Below are positions 24,601 through 36,700 of a stretch of DNA of 64,000 bases, in pieces. A model generated the notes under the pieces. The model was not told the DNA's origin, did no database searches, and was given only the letters and a program-made list of their open reading frames with translations. A program made the position numbers and the translations under genes. The stretch is from Patiria pectinifera. Its lineage: Eukaryota > Echinodermata > Asteroidea > Valvatida > Asterinidae. Location of the stretch: positions 25,165,916 to 25,229,915 of the forward strand of contig CM057148.1 in NCBI GenBank assembly GCA_029964075.1, written 5' to 3'. Each line of letters starts with the position of its first letter. Positions within the stretch are counted from its first letter, which is position 1.

Positions 24601-25444
24601 CGTGGCTAACTCGCAAACGGCGATAGGTCAATAAGGCCCAGGGGAATATTTTTTTCGCAATTCTAATTGCAGGGTTCCTACAACTTTAAGACAATAACAT
24701 TTGATGCCTTTTCCGTGACACTCATTTGGAATTCAGTGGCGGACCGGGGGGGGGGGGGGGGTTGAGCGGAGGGGGGCATCCCCCCACCTCTTTGGATCCG
24801 ACCTTGCAATCATTATAAAACGTTCGAATCTACGTATACACTTCTTTTTATTCTCAAAAGGATACGGCATACAGTTACTTCTATGGGACATGTTTCTGAT
24901 CAGAGGTTTGTAAAACACGTTATTTTTGAAGAGAGCTCATTTGCTGAAAAGGGACAAAGCCGAGTGAAAACATCAGCAAACTAGAAAGCACTCAGAGAGC
25001 GCCCACCACCAAGTAGAGGGGGGGGGGGTGGTAAAGTCCAATGTCAAAATTTGAAGACGCCCGTCTGGGAAATGGTTAACACCATCAATACAAGACTTTT
25101 TCACACCAAAACTAATGCTGTATCTCTTAAATAACCCCCCACCCCTTCAAATTAAAAATTAACCCCAAAATGGCCTTTTTCTGGCTATTTGAGTATTCTG
25201 CTGTTTATACCCTGACTAGCCATGTTGTAGTAATGATGAATAAAGACTTATTATTGGTCCAAGGCTAAACAATTCCCCGCCATATTGTCAGTACACCAAA
25301 TGGTGAAGAATCATGCCACGATTTCCTGGATCCAGACCAAGACCTGGATCGCTTCCAAAATCTAATTGATTTGTACTTGTACCAAGGACCACCCCTAAAA
25401 ATATGTTCATGCAAATCCATCCATAACATTTTGAGTTAAATCTG
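24601..25444. other. unassigned, with G-rich hAT-like fragment
   Basis: CAGTGGCGGACCGGGGG at 24735 resembles the left end at 28844 but no right end is seen. The rest shows poly-C/poly-G runs and no gene. Confidence 0.4.
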
Positions 25445-26070
25445 TTAACCCCTTAACCCTAAAGGGGCCGGGTTATTTTGACCATCCGCCCCCCCCCTAA
25501 GATCTTGGCCATCGAGTGACGAAAAATTTTGAAACTCGGCGCATGCATAGATGGATTCCGCCCCCCCCTAAGATCTTGGCCATCGAGTGACGAAAAATTT
25601 TGAAACTCGGCGCATGCATAGAGCAACTCTTCCTAAACATACCCAAGAAATTTCATGACTATAGGTCAAAGGGTTTAGGAATTATGGCTAATTAATTATT
25701 CATATGTACGAATGGCAATTCTGCTCTGTGTACACGACGTATATGCGAAAATTCAGTTTTCACGGCGCGTAGCGCCGGAAAAATTTTCACTACGCGGCAA
25801 CCCGTGGTCCGATTTTTATGTTTTTGGTATCAAAAGATGCGCAAAGCTCGAGACTAAAAAGTCATAACAGCTCGGGTTGCGAAAAATTTTTTTTTAGAGG
25901 CTATCATGGAAAATGTTGAGGGGGGGGGGCGGATTCCGCCCCCCCCCGGCCCCTTTAGGGTTAAGGACGGGGTGTAATGGGGACATTCCTCCACACATAG
26001 AGCAAGTGGCCCGCATGACTGCACAGCCTTTGTGTGGTAGCGGGACTGCACAAAAGCAGCAGCTGTGGAA
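25445..26070. mobile_element. TTAA element P1, split by a nested insertion
   Basis: TTAACCCC at 25445, then after a nested element GGACGGGGTGTAATGGGGAC and CTCCACACATAGAGCAAGTG match the reverse complement of the complete copy at 30203-30414. Similarity ends at about 26070, so the copy is truncated. Confidence 0.75.
25457..25960. mobile_element. TTAA element P2 nested in P1
   Basis: Perfect 16-bp ends CCCTAAAGGGGCCGGG and complement, flanked by TTAA (25453-25456, 25961-25964). It interrupts P1 at an internal TTAA that is single in the intact P1 at 30203-30414. The interior contains a 77-bp tandem duplication starting near CCGCCCCCCCCCTAAGATC (about 25487 and 25559). piggyBac-type by TSD; no ORF. 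Confidence 0.85.
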
Positions 26071-26463
26071 ACTTGAGGTACCCTACATACGATGTACTTA
26101 TATCATAAATATCGAGTAGACCAACATTTACTGGAGATATAGTAATATCTCTCTATTGCAAGTGGAACGGAGAATAATGTAGTGCACCTGTGTCCCACAA
26201 GCCACGAGGCCGTAGCGCTATTCGTTGCTGCATTTATTTGCCGACACTGCAGACACACGATTTTGCCGACGGGAGGATTTTGCCTGCAACAATGGATAAC
26301 GGAGGGGTGTGCACTCCTACCCTGCAACCGCCCATGCGAAAAAGGAGTACAGAATCATGTTTGGACGTGAACACTAAATCAGCAATTTTGGATAGTGAAC
26401 AGCGCCCTCTGTTGTTGGATGCATTTTGTTCGACCAGAGACTAATGCCTGACTTGGGGTCCTA
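26071..26463. other. unassigned; short open frames only
   Basis: Plus-strand frames of 62-84 codons around 26182-26444 include an ATG at 26291 (MDNGGVCTPTLQPPMRKRST). I have no splice or homology support for calling them exons. Confidence 0.3.
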
Positions 26464-26890
26464 CTAAAGTGCGTCAACAAGTGTCAACAAGTGTCAACAC
26501 GCGTCAACAAGCCTCAAAGGTCGTCAACGAGCATCGACTAATTTTGTACATGATTTTGAACATTAAAAGTAGCTTTATATGGTAGAAAAAACAACAAAGA
26601 ACATTTTCTGCATATCAATTAAAGTTAAACTTATTTAATGACGAAGCCGCCATCTTGTTTACGTGTAGCTTAGCCCTAGGCGGCCAACACTAATCGACAA
26701 ATACGTCGTACATTTCGCGTAAAAAAAAAAAGTTTTTAAATAATTTTAACTGTAATTGATATGCAGAAAATGTTCTTTGTTGCTTTTTCTACCATATAAA
26801 GCTACTTTTAATGTTCAAAAGCATGTACAAAATACGTTGATGCTCGTTGACGACCGTTGAGGCTTGTTGACGCTTGTTGATGCACTTTAG
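26464..26890. mobile_element. foldback element, 170-bp arms
   Basis: CTAAAGTGCGTCAACAAG on the left faces CTTGTTGATGCACTTTAG on the right. The arms match for about 170 bp, including TTGAACATTAAAAGTAGC and CATTTTCTGCATATCAATTA, around a short centre near 26640-26720. GTCAACAAG is itself repeated several times near the tip. No target duplication identified. Confidence 0.8.
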
Positions 26891-27059
26891 AATGACCGCT
26901 GACTTGCATCTCCGAAGCTTCTTCACTTGAAAAAGAAGAAATTTAACACACAACTGGTGTTTTGTTTCCTTCGGCCGGCAACTTGAAGAACTGTTTGTTT
27001 TACCTTACCACTTCAGAGGTCATTAATTGACCTAGTCATACAGTCTCTTTGCTGATCTT

Positions 27060-27470
27060 GAATGGTGCAAACCCTGCATTAAAATTCCCATAGACACCAG
27101 TGCTAAATGTCCATACTCAGAACTCTCACAGGTATTCAAGCTGCACAGAAAAATGATGATCAACATGTCATCTTTCATTTTCTTTTCATTTTTTGGTGGG
27201 TTGACCATTGACTTTTCGAGACATTCCCACCCAAAGAAGACGACCCCTAGTTTCCCCAAAGCGGAAAAGCAGAAAAAAGCTCCCTCCACAACATGGAAAA
27301 ATAGTGCTACTTTCGAGCCCAATTGCATCCAAAATGCTCAGAATTGGAAGCCCCAAGTCCCGGCCAGAGGTTCATTGCCATATCTCTTCAATTCCCCAAT
27401 TTTATGGCTCTCGCATAGAATTTTGGAGGGTATAACTTTTATTCATGAGCTCGGCGGATGGATTTAGGCT
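27060..27470. repeat. dispersed repeat R, copy 2, in ELP4 3' region
   Basis: Colinear with 9247-9670. On the minus strand it lies just downstream of the ELP4 stop codon and carries the only AATAAA there. Confidence 0.75.
27438..27443 (-). promoter_or_regulatory. ELP4: candidate ELP4 poly(A) signal AATAAA
   Basis: AATAAA on the minus strand about 180 nt past the ELP4 stop. It lies inside repeat R and is preserved in the copy at 9247-9670, so the signal came with the repeat. Confidence 0.5.
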
Positions 27471-27624
27471 TATTTACCAGTATCTTGCTGAAAGCCATAC
27501 TAGAAGTCAGTGTCAAGACGTCATAACACATACTCAGATACAAAGCACACAACCACACACGAGTCAGCCCAAAGACCGAAAGCAGTTCAACACCGTGGGG
27601 GTCATCACATGGGTCAGTTCCGAG

Positions 27625-27750
27625 TCAGAAATCCAGTTTACTCCGACCGCCTAGTGACCCGCAGCCGATAGAGGGCGCTGTCGCTCTCGGAACTGGATCC
27701 TCCTGCGTCCTGCTGACTGTTTCCGGCAGCTCTGGAGGTAGATGTAATTT
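27625..27750 (-). CDS. ELP4: ELP4 copy 1 exon i, C-terminus and stop
   Basis: 126 nt including TGA; acceptor CATGACAG, phase 0. Encodes KLHLPPELPETVSRTQ, a variable linker, then IGCGSLGGRSKLDF and stop, matching RLHLPPDLSDTVSRSS and GCGMMAGGKKHLDF. Only single copy in the window. Confidence 0.95.
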   Translation of the reverse strand, partial: KLHLPPELPETVSRTQEDPVPRATAPSIGCGSLGGRSKLDF

Positions 27751-30700
27751 CTGTCATGGAAAACAAAAAGCAATTCTAAAGTTGAAAGCTGCTGTTTACC
27801 GAGTCACTGACTTGTAATATCGTCGGGTCAAAGCAGAAAGGGCTTATACCATGCTTTAGGTCAATTTTTGTTTTTTGATGGTAACTGTTTACTCTCAGTA
27901 CAGTCTGTATCCCAAAGAGGTTTAATGTTAATTATTCATCCAATTAAGGAGTAATTAAGAAATTTTAAAAGGACTTATACTGATCTTGGCATACAACTGG
28001 GAGCAAAAAGGCCTTATAAGCTCATAAGCCTTTTTTCCTTTAAACAGGCAGTCATTACAGGGCCTTAAAAACTGATAATGTTAGGAAATGCAAAAAGGGC
28101 TGAAGAGCTTGTAGGACCTTTTTGCACGTACCCTTTTGTCCTTTTGTCATTCTTTCAGTGTAATATTGGGATGCACCAAAAGGTCTTATTTTTTTAATTA
28201 GCTGTAATTAAATAATTAGGTTACAAAAAAAATGGCAAGTAATACTTAACTGTTAAGTTAAAGAACCCCCTTTAACAATATGCATAATTTTAATTATTTA
28301 AATAACATTTTGCAATTTTCAAAGCAGTGTGAATCTTCAAACTCGATTATCTTGAAATACTGGAAAATGCTGAATAGGGCTTATAAGTCCTTTCTGCTTT
28401 GACCCGACGATATACAAATTTGAGGGTGTTACAAATTGCAACTGCTGTAGTAACAAACGGATAACGTATCACTAGCTGGTAATGTCACAAAAAATGAACG
28501 GTACTGTATCACTAACCCATAATGCAACCGAAATTGACCGATAGTGTAGTAAAATCAGTCAAGTACACTATCAGTCAAGTGTTAATTGTTACAATAATGG
28601 TCCTAACCGATAATGTAACAATTAACTCTAGCGTGATGCGGATTCTACTGTTTAGCTGGAGCAACTGATACAGATACAGATAATGTAACAAAAATTGACT
28701 TATAGTGTAGTAACACTTACTACACTTTGTGACATTATCGGTTAGTACAGGTTATCCGTTGGTTACTACATCGTTGTATCAGTGCAACAAGGTCGTATCC
28801 ATCCTGCAACAAAGCTGTTTCTTGCGCGAATACGTACACTCTGCAGTGGCGGATCCAGAGAGGTTCGTGCCGGGGGGCGCAACGGCTCATTCGAGTGAAA
28901 AATGGCCTTATTTTACAAAATTTTGGTCACTGCAGGGGGGGGGGGGGGGCGCACGCCCCCGTAGTACCCCCCTGGATCCGCCAATGCTCTGTGCAACAAG
29001 GTCGTATCTCGACGTCGATCTACTGACTTCGTATGTACATCCTGGTTATTTTAAGTGAGATACGACCTTTTGACATTCTGAAACTCACGTTTCACGTACG
29101 GCCCGTTTTAGGAGATACGCCCTTGTTGCACGGACACAACGACATTATCAGTTGCAACAATTAAAGGTCGTTTATGGCTCCATAGAATTGGGCCACTGGT
29201 CTACTCACCTCAATAGTTAGCTTCTTCCTCTTCAACTTGAAGGCAAGGTCCATAGTGTCAGGCATGTGACCAGTCAGTGAGTTCAACCTGGGCAGCTGCT
29301 TGATGTGAAATAAGCCTGCAAAAACCAAAGGTTTGACAAGTTTCATTAACCCAAACCGCTATTCATAAATATACCTCAGACAGTTAAGACATTCCTATTG
29401 GTCGAGAGCCCGTCACGTGGACGGTCTTAAACGGATGATAAAGACATGGCTAGCTGGTCTTCAACACTTTTCCAGTGTCACAATAAAATGTGGACTCCTA
29501 AAAATCCAGTGCCTCTTATTAACCGTTTCATTAGTTGAACATTCACAATCCTCACGTAGGCATGCACAACACTACCAGCGAGTCAGAATTTTATAGTTCT
29601 AATTTCAAAACGCAACGCCCCAGGTGCGCTCTGCGCGACATCGCGCAGAACATGCTGCCCGCGTGCCAATCTCCATAAAAGGGTTGTTTACGTCTTACTC
29701 GCCAGCTGAACACTCCATTATTTTGCTTGAGGGATGTTTCAAAAAGCATGAAGTTAACTTGTTGAACGAAATCGGGATTTTTTGAATGAATTATTTGATT
29801 TTTTTTTTACCGAAAAGGTATTTATGAATGGGAATAAACATGTTCTCGGTCGGTATTTATCACTCTGTTTAAGACCGCTTAGAGTCACCCAGACTCTAAG
29901 CGGTCTTAAACAGAGTGATAAAAACCTCCGGAGCACACATTTATTCCCTTATTAAAAACTTGAACCCAAATGACGTCCATCAACCACCTGAACGTGCACC
30001 CGTGATATCACTCATCCGCTAAATTTGCATCATACCCTTATGATTGATGATACCTGTAAGCATATTTTAACCAGGCATGCAACTGATAAGTAACAAAAGA
30101 AGAGGAAACTCTGATCTTTACAAGACCTTGTGCAGTGTTTTTACATTTTTAATGGAAACGAGGAAATCAGCTGATCTGAGGCAAAGTTGCATGCCTCTTT
30201 AACCCCATGCGCTCTGGAAGCGGTCATGGCCACGGCCGCTAATCCTCATTGGAATGCAGTTGCCAGCTGTGGTATGCCGCGGCACACGGCTAGTGGGTAG
30301 TTCCACAGCTGCTGCTTTTGTGCAGTCCCACTACCACACAAGGGCTATGCAGTCATGCGGGCCACTTGCTCTATGTGTGGAGGAATGTCCCCATTGTAAC
30401 CCGTGCTTAAGGGGTTAACACCTTCAAACCCTGATGATCTTGTCCCCATGCGATACCCCTTCAAAGTTGAACCCACTATGGCACCCCACAACCAATGAAA
30501 TGGCACCCCTATGAAACCTGTCAAACCCTGAACTAGCATTTTTATGACACCCCTCCACCGCTAAACCCGCACCTCTATGACACTCGTCAAGCCCTGGACC
30601 TGCGAATATATGACACCCTGAAGCCCAGTAACAATGCACCCCTCATCTCCCAAACTTGTACCCGTATGACACCACTCAACCCTTAAATCTGCACCCCTAA

Positions 30701-33700
30701 TATAACTTGCACTCCCAACCCTGAACTTGCACCCTGACATGCCTATAACCTCCACTCTTGAAATTGCAAACCTATGATCATGACTACCCATTTATTACCC
30801 AAACTTCCACCCCTTTCACACCCTTCAACCACTGAACTTGCACCCGTATGACACCCCTAAATCCCTATTAATGCACCCCAATGGCACCAGCACCTCCCAA
30901 TTTGCACCTCATTAACACCCCTAATTAGCCCCTCAACTTGCACCTCTAAAACACACCCCTATGCACTCAACATAGTGCACTCATGCCCTGAACTTGCACC
31001 CCTATGACAACCCTCAAACCATGAACTTACACCCCTATGAAATCCCTCGTGGTCTGAACTTGCACCCCTATGACACCCCTCAAATCATGAACTTACACCC
31101 CTATGAAAACCCTCATGCCCTGAACTTGCACCCCTATGACACCCCTCAAACCATGAACTTACACCCCTATGAAAACCCTCATGCCCTGAACTTGCACCCC
31201 TACGACACCCCTCAAACCATGAACATACACCCCTAAGAAAACCCTCATGCCCTGAACTTGCACCCCTATGACACCCCTCAAAACCATGAACTTACACCCT
31301 ATGAAAACCCTCACGTCCTGAATTTGCACCGTACGACACCCCTCAAACCATGAACTTATACCCCTATTAAAACCCTCATGCCCTAAACTTGCACCCCTAT
31401 GACACCCCTCAAACCATGAACTTACACCCCTATGAAATCCCTTGTGGTCTGAACTTGCACCCCTATGACACACCTCAAACCATGAACTTTCACCCCTATG
31501 AAAACCCTCATACCCTAAACTTGCACCCCTATGACACCCCTCAAACCATGAACTTACACTCTGTGAAAATCCTCATGACCTGAATTTGCACCGTACGACA
31601 CCCCTCAAACCATGAACTTACACCCCTATGAAATCCCTTGTGGTCTGAACTTGCACCCCTATGACACCCCTCAAACCATGAACTTACACCCCTATGAAAA
31701 CCCTCATACCCTAAACTTGCACCCCTATGACACCCCTCAAACCATGAACTTACACTCTGTGAAAATCCTCATGACCTGAATTTGCACCCCTATGACACCC
31801 CTCAAACCATGAATTTACACCTTATGAAAACCCTCATGCCCTGAACTTGCACCCCTATGACATCCCTCAAACCATGAACTTTCACCCCTATGAAAACCCC
31901 CATGCCCTAAACTTGCACCCCTATGACACCCCTAAAACTATGAACTTACACCCCCTATGACACCCCTCAAACCATTAACTTACACCCATATGAAACCCCT
32001 CAAACCATGAACTTACACCCTATGAAAACCCTCATGCCCTGAATTTGCACCCCTATGACACCCCTCAAACCATGAACTTACACCCCTATGAAAACCCTTA
32101 ACCCCTGAACTTGCACCCCTAAGACACCCCTCAAACCATGAACTTACACCCCTATGAAAACCCTTAACCCCTGAACTTGCACCCCTAAGACACCCCTTTA
32201 ACCATGAACTTACATCCCCTATGACACCCCTCAAACTATAAACTTACACCCATATGAAAACCCTCATGCCCTGAACTCTCATCCCTGTGACACTCCTCAA
32301 CCCCTTATTGAACTTGTACCCCAATGCTACCCCTCCACCCACGAGCTTGCCCCCTATGCCACCCTTCCACCCATAAGCTTGCACCCGTTCCTCACCATGA
32401 TACTCCTTGTACACAGGATTCTTTTCCTTCTCTGATCCAGCGAATGATTCCAACTCGATGGCCGTGTCGCACAATCTCTCCAATCTTCTTGTCACAGCTA
32501 CATCCTGCAAGAAATAGAAATAAACAAATCAAAAAGGACAGCAATCTTCGTCATCTGTGTGTATCAATCTTCGTCATCCATGTTATCAACATGGCCCCTT
32601 TACGCTGGAAACATGACCTTATATCATACATGCATTTGACGACAGACAACGTACACCCTTAAAGGGAAAATACAACATTTGCAAACATCAAAAAATAAAA
32701 CTACCAAATCATTTTGAAATACCTTGCTGGACTGTTAGTGAATGACAGTGTAAAGCATCCTGTAAAATCATGGCACCTGGTATACTGTCATTTTCAAGAA
32801 AAGTGGTATTTTTGTATCAATTTCCAACGCTGGTTGGCCGACCAGCGTTGGAAAGAACTGGCTTTTTTTCAAATACTGGCCCCAATTGACCATCGCACTT
32901 GTTTGCAATCGATTACACACCTATGAACGGGTACAAGCCAGCTAGACTGGTTCCCTGACCTTACAATTCCCCAATGTATGTAAACTGCTGTTTCTTCTCA
33001 TATTGAGTCAGGGAACCAGACTACAGGAAAATTATTGTTTTTCTTGGTTTTTATAGCATTTTCGAACCCAAAACCTCAAAAAAGTCAGTGTAACTATATT
33101 TGCTATATATTTCCAATTCCAATTCCATCTATTTCTGAAAATTACAGCAAAAGCAAATGATGTATATTCCCTTTAAAGGTACAGTCCATCATTTGTATTT
33201 TGTGCATTTTGTTCGTTTGGAGCAACAAAAGTGCTCAAAATCTATAGAAGAGTGCTTAACAACTAACCTAATGAAGTTTTAGCTCTGTGATGAATGCTGT
33301 ATATTCCGAGACAATATTCTAGGATCTTGATTTCAAATCAAAAGTTGCTGAGTCATGTCTTGAATTGGACCTGAATTCAGCATCCGAGACACATTCTCAA
33401 TGAGCCGATTGTAGCTAAGATATGTCGCAACTGTCGCGTACCGACGAATTATAGCAACTGCGCGCACGTGTGTGTCAAGTCAATGCTTGTGCCCGCTTCG
33501 CCGAATTATAATAATTTCACACGGTGTTTAGTCCCATTACTATCTTCAAACCAGGTATGCTTTTCAACAATAGTTACGTCAGTTACTTTTTGGATAGCTG
33601 CAAATAATGGACTGTAGCTTTAAACTTTCTGGAATTCTATTGGTTTCAATGCGTCATGCTGAATCTTACTTCACTGTAGTCTTATTGGCGTAGTTCACAA

Positions 33701-36700
33701 GTACGTGTCTATGAGCAGCCGATTTCACAAAACGGTACGTAACTTACGACATGCGTGGGACTAACGCAACAACTGCACAATAAACTTACGATCGATTTCA
33801 CAAAAATTGGCGAAGCTGCGCGACGGTTTAAATAATCTAAACATCTTGGACGAGGATAATAACAACATTTACGATGGCCTTTTGTGTATGATTTAGTTCG
33901 CTCATGACACAGTCGTAGAATCACCTCTGCCCACCACTTTGAAAATAATTCTGTCTTACTTTCTTTGGAATCACGGGGCAACTCTAAAAACTTGGTCACA
34001 ATTAAAAATAGCAAATTCGTTTACTTCAAACAAAAAAGCTGTGAGTGTCTTGCTCTCTTGTATCAACCTTGATAAGTTGGGTAATAACACATAAACAGGC
34101 TCCATGACGTTCATGATTTACTGGTAATGATAGGTCCTTTCAGCTCAGTCGCTACGCCCACAACTTATGCCACTTAAAATGATTGCACAAGCTACACCAT
34201 AATTTGTAGCGCAAATATGACAATGAAACTTTCTTGAAATTGTCATAACTGAAATGTTGCTCAACTTGCGCAATAAATTGTGGCGCAAGTGGACTTATGC
34301 CATTGCGTAGCGTTTTGTGAAATCGGCTGTTGAATATAGATCTGTTGGTTCGCATGTGGCTATATACATGTAATTGAGTTGACCTCATGTCAAAGGTCAA
34401 GAGGACAACCATGTGCCCACTGTTCTCAGACTCTATAACTGACAGAAATAATAAACTGATGCCATATATATTCAAACTGACGTGACCGGTTTAAAGGTAC
34501 AGTCCATCATTTGGAATTTGTGCATTTTTTTTGTTTGAAGCAACAAAAGTGCTCAAAATCTAAAGGGTGCTGAACAACTAACCTGATGATTTTTCAGCTC
34601 AGCTTCAGCTGTGTATTCCGAGGAAAAACAGCATTCTAGGATCTCGATTTCAAACCAAAAGTTGCTGAATCATGTTTTGAATTGGGCCTGAATTCAGCGT
34701 TCGAGACACGTACGTTCTCATTAAGCCGATTGCAGCTACGTGATGTGGCGCGCCGATCCGACTAATTACAGCAACCGTGCACACGTGTGCATCGTGTCAA
34801 CGCCTTGCTTGCACTTTGCCGAATAAAAAAAAAGAACTACTAACGGAAATTTCCAACGATGCGTCTTGAGACACATCGTTGGAATGGCCTTCTTTTGTTG
34901 ATTTCTTCAAAATGACAGCTTGCCAGAAAGAATAATTTCACAGGGAGTTTAGTCCCCTTACTATCTTTCAACCAAGTACGCTTTTCAACAATAATTACGT
35001 GTACGACAGTTACTTTTTGGATAGCTGCAAATGATGGACTGTAGCTTTAACCCTAACAACCCTGAGCCCATCAAGCTCCAACAGCGGGTTTTGCTTGATT
35101 TTGGCAGGGTTGGTACCGAACACTGGCCAGTTGGTGTTGGACTTTGATTGACTGGGTACCAAAGGCCCAGGGAGACCCTGTTGAATTTTGTGAGGTTCGG
35201 GGCAGAAGGGCATGAGATTTGTGAACACGTTGGAGTTCACTGGCATTTCTTCGTGGGTATGCTCACCCACGGTCCTCAGCACAGCTTGTGGTCAAATGTG
35301 CATGTACATATTGCTTTATTTTGTTAGGTTTGGTACCATCCCTATCCAATCACTCGACAATGCATAGGCCCATCCATACCAAGTCAATCAAACTCCAACA
35401 GTTGGAGTTTGGCAGATTTAGTACTGTTCCCCGTACAAGGCCTGTTGGAGTTTGGCAGTTTTGGTACCAGTGCTTACAGACCTGTATGCAGCTGTTGAAA
35501 TTTGTTAGGTTTGGTATCCTTTCTAGTGCAAGAGCCTAGGGGGTTAGGGTTAAATGGCAACAGCAATCAATACTCACAGTAAATAAATGTGTTGGCATAG
35601 TGATGACACACACGGCTAGTGAGTTTCGGATCAAGGCGCGTAGCGCATGTAGGAACTGACACAACTCCGCCCCCTGATGTCTATCACGCTGAGTTGTGGA
35701 TAGCTCCTCCCCCCAAAGGGGTGAGCCCAAGGAGTGCACGGCTAGTCGTAAGATCTTTCTATTACTGGACTAAAAAAAAAAAAAATAAGAAAAAAATTTA
35801 GAGTTAACTTTTTGTGGGCTTTTCTCTACTTATGGCCACCAAGGATTCCTACAATATTTGAAAATCCAAGGGGATCCAAAATATGCCCACCAAAAAACCC
35901 TTTGCCTCAAACCTTGATGGCAAAACCCCTACCAACCGTTACAGTTAGATAAATACTACAGGGTGAGTACCAAAAAAAACCGAAACCCAAATGGCAGGAC
36001 CAATACTTGAATGACGTTTTGCCTGTAGCACTTTCAAAATCTAGAACATGAAAGCCAAATTAATAATCTTTCGTTTAGTACAAGAAGCATTCAAATCATG
36101 CACGCACTTTTCAAGTTACGGAATTTGGAACACAAACGCCGTTTTCAAGTTCTGTCCACAGATCACAAAAAAGGTAAGTGTTCCTTCAGCAAAACGAAAA
36201 CAATTCACATAGGGATGTGTGAATTGCTTTCGTTTTGCTGAAAGAACACATAATTGTTTTGTGATGCGTGGACAGATTTTGGTGTCGGTGTTCAAAATTC
36301 CATAACAACATGGTAGTTTGGGTCAGTATAATTATTTCAACCCACCTGTTTGTGTAATAAACTAAAGCCTCCATCCAAAATATGCTTTTCCATCTGCTGA
36401 AATAACCGCCGGTATGGTGGAGAGGAAACACTGGAAAAGAAAATCCAAACGATAACAAAAATAACTTGGGTAGGGGCGGGACTAAAATACGCAATCCCCG
36501 ATAGGATTAGACACACCCACAAAGAAATTTGCTGGTATACTGCAATTCGTAATGATCACAAATTTATAAAATGGAGATCAGTGTTGGAACTAACACCTGC
36601 GTCTTATTAGTTTCGGTGATGGAAAAAAAAAGCACACACGGGCGGGACTAAAAGACGCAATCGCAGTACCGAGATATTGGCTGGTATTCTGCATTCCGTG

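Noticed and set aside
26190..26444. Possible N-terminal exon starting MDNGGVCTPTLQ
   Set aside because: No donor site with matching downstream exon, no recognised homology; composition alone is weak evidence.
1..27624. PAX6 exons next to ELP4
   Set aside because: Looked for paired-domain, homeodomain and C-terminal signatures by eye and saw none.
33709..34014. About 100-codon frames on both strands in the Harbinger-like MITE
   Set aside because: Element is too short for a transposase, no DDE or Myb-like motif; the copy 2 versions differ in extent.
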